Of a stretch of 9,731 nucleotides of DNA, positions 5,720-9,731 are shown piece after piece. Positions within the stretch are counted from its first letter, which is position 1. The number at the start of each line of letters is the position of its first letter. The notes beneath the pieces are model-generated. The model saw nothing but the letters and a program-made list of their open reading frames with translations. It ran no database searches and was not told the DNA's origin. Source of the stretch: Candidatus Termititenax sp. GTDB taxonomy: Bacteria; Margulisbacteria; Riflemargulisbacteria; GWF2-35-9; DYQY01. Location of the stretch: the NCBI GenBank assembly GCA_020719045.1, contig DYQY01000028.1, positions 1,923 through 11,653 of the forward strand, read 5' to 3'. The position numbers and the translations under genes were made by a program.

Positions 5720-7651
5720 TTAATTACGAACAGGGTTATTCATAATTTGATTATTTCCAGTAAGTCCAACCCCGTTCTTAGGAGCTACTGGTTGTTCTAA
5801 ACCTAACGCTGCTGACTGATTATTTATTCTGTCTATTTCACCTTGATTGAATGCTCTGACCTCATTCTTCATAATTATTTTATCTAGAGAACGAATGTAC
5901 ATTGCGATTGCATTAAATTGCTGTTCGTCAATATCTTCTTCGTGGTCTTTCAAATAATCGACCATTCTTTGTTTGTAGGCATTGTTAGCCCATGCGTTTG
6001 GTTTTATTATCTCTCCTTCAAGTAATGATTCAATGTCTCTTTCTGCTTCTGACATTAACTCAGAATTTCCGAATTCTGAAGCATCTTGAAGTTCTCTTAT
6101 TTCTTCTGGTGAGAATCCTGCTACCTTAGCTGATAACTCGTAAGCCTTCTTTGGATTTTGTACTGGATTCATTCCATTTGATGCTAAGAATTTAAGTTTC
6201 TCTTGCATTTCTTGTAATGTTACTACGACTTCTTGATTTGATGCTTCAACAATAAGTCCATAGTCATCTCCTTTCTTAAACATATCTGAACGTTTAACCG
6301 AAACAAGTTCTACTCCTTCTGAACCAATGAGGTCTATTGATAATCTCTTTGTGAGGTTTTCTCTAACACCACGTTCGTACAACTTTGCAAATCTCTGTGT
6401 CCCAAAAGCATATGATTTATTAAACAAAGCAAATCTGTCTGCTGCTGCTTGTTGGTTCCCTTGGTAGATTCCAAGTTTACCATCTTCGTCAGAAACTCCT
6501 TTTGCTCCTGCTGTAACACCTGAGGCTTTTTCTTGTATAGCTTCCAAAACATTAAAGACTTCTATCGGTGTGTTGATTGATGGAACATTTATTGTTTGTA
6601 CAACCTTACTTGCATCGTAATCACCTTTGGTAAATATTAATCCATCTCTGCGATATTTTAGTTGACCTAAGTCTTCTAATGCCCCTACGTTTACTATTTT
6701 TTGTGGTTTATTTATTGCTTCGGCGTTATCTAACATTTGGTTAATGTTGACATTCTGAACCATAAACACTTCTCTAACATAGTCTGCAAAACTAGGTGTC
6801 CAGAATTCTGTTAGGTCTGGAAATGCTGCATATGTCCAGTAGGGGTATAGATTACTTTCAAACATATCCTTAAGTGGTGTTACTTTAATAGCCCTACCAC
6901 CTGTATTGATTATAAGAACATATCTTACTCCTTTGTATGTAGTAATCCACTGCCAGAATTTAAATTTATCTATTGACTGTAACTCTTTGTTAGTAAAGTT
7001 TGTATTCTGTGCGTATGTTCTGGTATTCTTGTTTGTTTCGTCTTGAGGTTGTTCTGTGTTGTTTCCATTTCCTTGTAGTAACTCAGTAGTCTCTGATTTA
7101 ATATATTCACCAGATTTTATTCCTGCTTCGAGTTCTTGTCTGGTTTTGACAACTCCATAGTTACCTAGGTATCTAGCTTTCTCAATATCGATACCTCCTG
7201 CTGCTGGGTCAATAAGAAAATCATAAACATCGATATTCTCTAGTTGAGGTTTATAAACAGTATCTGGGTCTGCTGCTGTATAAGAGTAAATGGCACGACC
7301 ATAAAGAATACATTGCTTTTTAGCAACTAAATCTTTAATGTCCCAATTATCTCTTTCTTTGTCATACCTAACTAATGAATTAAGTAATTGAACACGTTTA
7401 AGTTGCGCCTCTTTTCTTTTTGTATATTTGAATAGTAAAGAGTCTTTTACCTTTGAAAGTAAAGTATGGACAAATTCTTGCATTCTAGACAACTCAACAT
7501 TAGCACGAGATTCAGTACTAGGAATTTTTTTTCCATAATACATCTCTTCGTTCTTCTGCCATTTCTTTACTTTACCCTGTTTATAGGTACGAGCAAACGT
7601 AATCTCTCCTAAAGACTGGTCTCTTATTTCAGCTATTTCTTCTGTTTTCAT
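5720..7651 (-). CDS. Portal protein
   Basis: A 643-residue protein, the size and position expected for the dodecameric ring at the capsid vertex through which DNA is packaged and ejected. It sits directly after terminase. Visible features are an N-terminal helical region with WQKNEEMYYGKK (31-42), typical of the portal clip/wing start, and a beta-rich middle (DVYDFLIDPAAGGID, 141-155). The conserved portal core follows (YPYWTYAAFPDLTEFW, 269-284, then VQNVNINQMLDNAEAINKPQ, 298-317, the stretch leading into the crown/stem helix). A long helical C-terminal part runs from about 475 to 610. The C-terminal tail (about 605-643) is asparagine/glutamine-rich and may be flexible. This layout resembles P22-like and related podovirus portals. 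The gene has its own promoter (7697-7725) and a repeat-containing leader of about 39 bases. No Shine-Dalgarno site precedes the ATG. Confidence 0.85.
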   Translation of the reverse strand: MKTEEIAEIRDQSLGEITFARTYKQGKVKKWQKNEEMYYGKKIPSTESRANVELSRMQEFVHTLLSKVKDSLLFKYTKRKEAQLKRVQLLNSLVRYDKERDNWDIKDLVAKKQCILYGRAIYSYTAADPDTVYKPQLENIDVYDFLIDPAAGGIDIEKARYLGNYGVVKTRQELEAGIKSGEYIKSETTELLQGNGNNTEQPQDETNKNTRTYAQNTNFTNKELQSIDKFKFWQWITTYKGVRYVLIINTGGRAIKVTPLKDMFESNLYPYWTYAAFPDLTEFWTPSFADYVREVFMVQNVNINQMLDNAEAINKPQKIVNVGALEDLGQLKYRRDGLIFTKGDYDASKVVQTINVPSINTPIEVFNVLEAIQEKASGVTAGAKGVSDEDGKLGIYQGNQQAAADRFALFNKSYAFGTQRFAKLYERGVRENLTKRLSIDLIGSEGVELVSVKRSDMFKKGDDYGLIVEASNQEVVVTLQEMQEKLKFLASNGMNPVQNPKKAYELSAKVAGFSPEEIRELQDASEFGNSELMSEAERDIESLLEGEIIKPNAWANNAYKQRMVDYLKDHEEDIDEQQFNAIAMYIRSLDKIIMKNEVRAFNQGEIDRINNQSAALGLEQPVAPKNGVGLTGNNQIMNNPVRN

Positions 7652-7660
7652 TAAAATTTG

Positions 7661-7689
7661 ATTAATTAGTTATTAATTAGTTATTAATC
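7661..7689. repeat. 11-bp tandem repeat in the portal leader
   Basis: The unit ATTAATTAGTT occurs twice in full (7661-7671, 7672-7682) and continues for about seven more bases. It occupies nearly all of the untranslated leader between the predicted start of transcription and the portal ATG. The composition is pure A/T with one G/C per unit, so RNA here would be unstructured. It may act as an open ribosome-loading leader in a system without Shine-Dalgarno sites, or have arisen by slippage. Confidence 0.6.
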
Positions 7690-7696
7690 TGTTTAA

Positions 7697-7725
7697 ATTA
7701 TAACATTTTTAATTAAAATTGTCAA
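7697..7725 (-). promoter_or_regulatory. Consensus sigma70 promoter for the portal gene
   Basis: Read on the minus strand: a perfect -35 TTGACA (7720-7725), a 17-base spacer and a perfect -10 TATAAT (7697-7702), with an extended -10 TGT. It begins about 11 bases past the terminase stop and predicts a start near 7690, some 39 bases before the portal ATG. Together with the spacer it is close to the strongest possible housekeeping promoter, so it should be active without phage-encoded factors. Confidence 0.8.
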
Positions 7726-7735
7726 CTAATTTTAT

Positions 7736-9229
7736 TTATATTCCTATTTCTGAATAAATTTGTATCTCTTCTTGCTGAAATCTAGAGGTATCGTACGGTT
7801 TTGCACAGATTTGTGCTCCATAAGCTAGTGCATCCATAACATCATCGTGCTTAGACTTAGGGAATCTTAGTAATTCATTCTCTAAGTCATCACATTCTCC
7901 TTGTATATGGAATATATCTCCATTAGAATAGCGTGGAATCAGCCCTCGAATACGAGTTTCCTTCTGAACACCACCATGTTTAAGTTCTACTATGCGTGGG
8001 TACTTGTTACGTTTACGACATTCTTCCTCAAAGTACGGTTTAACACCTTCAGAGTAAGCAGTAGTCTCAATACCTATTTGTTCCATTCCTTCATCGTGTA
8101 GTTGAAACAGTAAATCAATCAACGACTTTGCGTTGACTCGATACTTCTTTCCTGAAACAAACCATTTGTTCTCAGAATCGACATAAACCCTAGCCACGCC
8201 AGAATTATCAGAATCTGACCCCTTACTCATAGCAGAGTCAATTAGAGCAAATTTCCTCGTATTCTTTCCAAGTACCTCTTGTCTAGTAACAGTTTTAAAC
8301 CACGTTTGTGAAAATTCCTGAGAGTCTTCATCTATTGGTAGGTTCATCATCTCGGCATTGAATACCTGTGGCCCAAGTTTACGTCTGATGTCTTCGATAG
8401 ATACTTTACCAGTCAACTTCGCTTCAGCGTCTGTTAAACAGTGTTTAGCTTCCCATGATGGTTTACCATCCATTATGACGTCAACTTTACGTACCCTCAG
8501 CCTGTCGTCTCTTTTAGACCTCTCAAAGAGCTTGTTAACATTGCCGTACTCAGTGATATAATTACATAGATACAAAACAATACCATTGGCGTCCATACCT
8601 GATTGTGCCTCAGAGATATGTCCTGCAACCTGAGCAGTGTATGCTTCAGAATCTTTAGTCTTGTTCGTTTCGAAGTCGTCTAGGATTAAAGCATCTGGTC
8701 TCTGTGCTCCATGTAAACGTCCACGAATAGATTCCTGAGTAGAGTGTGCCTCCACACGAATTCCGTTATTAGTAAGAAAGTTACTTATCTTCTTCTGAGT
8801 TAGTTCTTCGCTGTTTCTCTTGGTATTATAAAGCTCCCCGTAATCAGCAAGTATTCTAGGATTTTTCTGGAGTTCAAGAATAGCATCAAATAGCATACGT
8901 TCAGCATTCTCCTTATCAAACGAGTCTACGTTAATGTATTTACGTTTTTCGGTGCAAATCATCCAAGTAATAAATCCCTTAGCCAATGATGTTTTAGCCG
9001 ATTCACGGAACATAACAAAAGCCAACTCTCTTAATTTACCTCCTATTAATTCCTTTAAATCATTAAACATTTCATAGTGAAATTCTGCGTAAGGAACTTT
9101 TAAATAGTCAATGTAGTAATATGTGTACCAATGTAAAAAGTCGTTATCTAGAACGTATCTTCTTTCTGCAACGCTACAGCTCTGTATGTAAGTTAATATT
9201 TCTTTATTTAGTGTTTCTACATTGTTCAT
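7736..9229 (-). CDS. terL: Terminase large subunit (packaging ATPase and nuclease)
   Basis: A 497-residue packaging motor. The N-terminal ATPase has a deviant Walker A, FRESAKTS (74-81, lysine 79), and a Walker B, ALILDDFE (180-187, D184/D185, catalytic E187). A coupling-motif-like VLYLCN lies near 218-223. The RNase H-like nuclease that cuts concatemers follows: D331 in ALIDSA, E388 in GIETT, and HDDVMDALAY near 461-470 (D462, D463, D466). All expected acidic residues are present, so the enzyme looks functional. The frame is open upstream to a GTG at 9253 (505 residues). I prefer the ATG at 9229 because the promoter predicts a start near 9260, leaving a normal leader of about 31 bases; the GTG would have only about 7. 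No Shine-Dalgarno site serves either start. No small terminase gene is seen beside it. Confidence 0.92.
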   Translation of the reverse strand: MNNVETLNKEILTYIQSCSVAERRYVLDNDFLHWYTYYYIDYLKVPYAEFHYEMFNDLKELIGGKLRELAFVMFRESAKTSLAKGFITWMICTEKRKYINVDSFDKENAERMLFDAILELQKNPRILADYGELYNTKRNSEELTQKKISNFLTNNGIRVEAHSTQESIRGRLHGAQRPDALILDDFETNKTKDSEAYTAQVAGHISEAQSGMDANGIVLYLCNYITEYGNVNKLFERSKRDDRLRVRKVDVIMDGKPSWEAKHCLTDAEAKLTGKVSIEDIRRKLGPQVFNAEMMNLPIDEDSQEFSQTWFKTVTRQEVLGKNTRKFALIDSAMSKGSDSDNSGVARVYVDSENKWFVSGKKYRVNAKSLIDLLFQLHDEGMEQIGIETTAYSEGVKPYFEEECRKRNKYPRIVELKHGGVQKETRIRGLIPRYSNGDIFHIQGECDDLENELLRFPKSKHDDVMDALAYGAQICAKPYDTSRFQQEEIQIYSEIGI

Positions 9230-9331
9230 CGCAATTTCTGTAATAAACTCCACTAGGCATATTTGTATTATAACATAAATCAGCTAAAAATGCAAGTTTC
9301 ATTTAGACACATTGCATCATTGTTCATCGCA
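9220..9331. repeat. 14-bp direct repeat around the terminase start and divergent promoter gap
   Basis: CATTGTTCATCGCA occurs at 9220-9233 and again at 9318-9331, 98 bases apart. The first copy spans the preferred terminase ATG (minus strand TGCGATGAACAATG); the second lies between the two divergent promoters. Around the second copy, CATTG/CATCG-type words recur at short spacing (9310-9334), giving an iteron-like appearance. It could be a binding site for a phage repressor, a small terminase recognition site, or a local duplication of the gene start. Confidence 0.6.
9267..9295 (-). promoter_or_regulatory. Sigma70-type promoter for terminase
   Basis: Read on the minus strand: -35 TTGCAT (9290-9295), a 17-base spacer and a perfect -10 TATAAT (9267-9272), with an extended -10 TGT. 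The predicted start is near 9260. The -35 side (CTTGCATTTTT) matches the scaffold promoter exactly over 11 bases. It is back to back with the rightward promoter at 9342-9370, and the -35 boxes form an inverted repeat (GCAAGT at 9292-9297, ACTTGC at 9340-9345), so one regulator could control both directions. Confidence 0.78.
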
Positions 9332-9341
9332 TTCACTGGAC

Positions 9342-9370
9342 TTGCAAAAAAAACCAAAGTATGATATAAT
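9342..9370 (+). promoter_or_regulatory. Rightward sigma70-type promoter
   Basis: -35 TTGCAA (9342-9347), a 17-base spacer that starts with six A's, and a perfect -10 TATAAT (9365-9370) with an extended -10 TGA. The start is predicted near 9377. It is the only clear signal for plus-strand transcription in the window and marks the border between the leftward structural genes and a rightward unit whose main part lies beyond the window. Confidence 0.75.
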
Positions 9371-9376
9371 AGCTGA

Positions 9377-9589
9377 GTAAGAAGTCCTGGGGATTAATGT
9401 GTGTTGGGACTATAAAATGAACACCTAGTACTGGCGACCGTGCAGATAAACGGCAGAAACTCATCAAAATGATTGATTTTGAAAACGTTTCTAGGTACAT
9501 CGTACTCTTGCTTGAGACACATAGTGTTCTTGGGGGAGGGGGGGATGTCTCTAAGAAATCTATCAAAATAATAAATACAAACAAAGAAT
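9377..9589 (+). ncRNA. Transcribed structured leader or small RNA candidate
   Basis: About 210 bases follow the rightward promoter before the first plausible small gene. Possible pairings: AGTCC/GGACT (9383-9387 with 9407-9411) and GTGTT/AACAC (9401-9405 with 9420-9424), which compete in space. A three-way junction could form with an outer stem ACCTAG/CTAGGT (9423-9428 with 9491-9496) enclosing CCGT/ACGG (9438-9441 with 9450-9453) and TCAAAAT/ATTTTGA (9464-9470 with 9476-9482). A last stem, GAGACA/TGTCTC (9514-9519 with 9546-9551), flanks the run G5AG7 (9532-9544). I recognise no known RNA family. No tRNA, ribozyme core or terminator was found. It may instead hold a packaging site. Confidence 0.35.
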
Positions 9590-9597
9590 ATGTATAA
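9469..9597 (+). CDS. Possible very small protein, unknown
   Basis: A 42-residue frame beginning MIDFENVSRYIVLLLETHS and containing a run of four glycines (GGGG) encoded by the G-rich tract, followed by a basic end (KKSIKIINTNKEYV). It would be read from the rightward promoter, and its stop overlaps the next frame's ATG by 8 bases. There is no Shine-Dalgarno site, but that is normal here. The start lies inside a 7-bp hairpin and the glycine run comes from a homopolymer, both of which argue against it. It may be chance. Confidence 0.22.
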   Translation: MIDFENVSRYIVLLLETHSVLGGGGDVSKKSIKIINTNKEYV

Positions 9598-9709
9598 AGA
9601 AACAAAGAGAAGATTAAATCTAGCTAAGAGAGTTGCTTACTTTAAATCAAAAGATTACAAGAAAAATGAACATAGAAATCACTCAATAAACCTCCCAAAA
9701 TTTTTTTAA
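9590..9709 (+). CDS. Small basic protein, unknown
   Basis: A 39-residue frame, MYKETKRRLNLAKRV at its start and NLPKFF at its end, with a TAA stop. It is strongly basic and probably helical (about residues 5-27), as in small nucleic-acid-binding or antitermination-like peptides, but I recognise no family. The leader (AATACAAACAAAGAAT) is A-rich without a Shine-Dalgarno site, like the confirmed genes of the window. It lies about 210 bases after the predicted transcription start of the rightward promoter. Shortness and biased composition keep confidence low. Confidence 0.38.
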   Translation: MYKETKRRLNLAKRVAYFKSKDYKKNEHRNHSINLPKFF

Positions 9710-9731
9710 AACTTTAAAACTAACGCTTTTT

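Noticed and set aside
6334-6552. Minus-strand frame of 72 residues inside the portal gene
   Set aside because: It is a shifted-frame shadow within the portal coding sequence, with glutamine and lysine bias and no own start signal.
9377-9589. Search for a tRNA, group I intron core or hammerhead motif in the rightward transcript
   Set aside because: No T-arm GTTCGA-type sequence, no intron core and no CTGATGA/GAAA ribozyme core could be found.
9333-9605. Minus-strand frame of 90 residues at the right end
   Set aside because: It opposes the clear rightward promoter, overlaps both promoter boxes, has a composition with SPPPP made by the G run, and resembles no protein I know.
1-9731. CRISPR array, insertion sequence, integrase attachment site or diversity-generating retroelement
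   Set aside because: No regularly spaced repeats, transposase, terminal repeats, reverse transcriptase or template/variable repeat pairs are visible.

Overview
The window is an AT-rich piece of a tailed double-stranded DNA phage genome (Caudoviricetes; the gene set best fits a short-tailed, podovirus-like virion), or the same module in a prophage. Read on the minus strand, from right to left, the genes follow the usual head-assembly order: terminase large subunit (ends 7736), portal (5720-7651), two small helical proteins of unknown function (5274-5711 and 4987-5274), a probable scaffolding protein (4062-4796), the major capsid protein (2795-3988), a head-tail adaptor (2091-2711), a large tail-hub or stopper protein (186-2075), and the 5' end of a probable homing-endonuclease-type gene that runs off the left edge (1-181). 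Together they encode DNA packaging, procapsid assembly, head completion and the start of the tail. No lysis, replication, integration or tRNA genes are visible, and no small terminase subunit is recognisable.

Transcription signals are unusually clear. Four sigma70-type promoters have exactly 17-bp spacers and an extended -10 (TGN TATAAT). Three read left, into terminase, portal and scaffold; one reads right from 9342-9370. Translation signals look different: no start has a convincing Shine-Dalgarno sequence, and starts are preceded by A/T-rich leaders or coupled by stop/start overlap. TTGNNN/TATAAT promoters argue against a Bacteroidota host, although missing Shine-Dalgarno sites are typical of that phylum. 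A Patescibacteria (CPR) host or another low-GC lineage with weak Shine-Dalgarno use is possible, but the host cannot be fixed from this window. All recognised genes read as full-length frames with the standard code.

The right end (9254-9731) is the least ordinary part. It is a divergent promoter region with a 14-bp direct repeat and an inverted repeat formed by the two -35 boxes. It is followed by a plus-strand transcribed stretch of about 200 bases with several possible hairpins and a 13-base purine run (G5AG7), then one or two very small reading frames. It could be an untranslated RNA, a packaging (cos/pac) site or the start of the opposite gene arm. The rest of the window is a canonical morphogenesis module. 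Its main oddities are inserted beta-rich domains in both the capsid protein and the tail-hub protein, and a structured leader in front of the scaffold gene.
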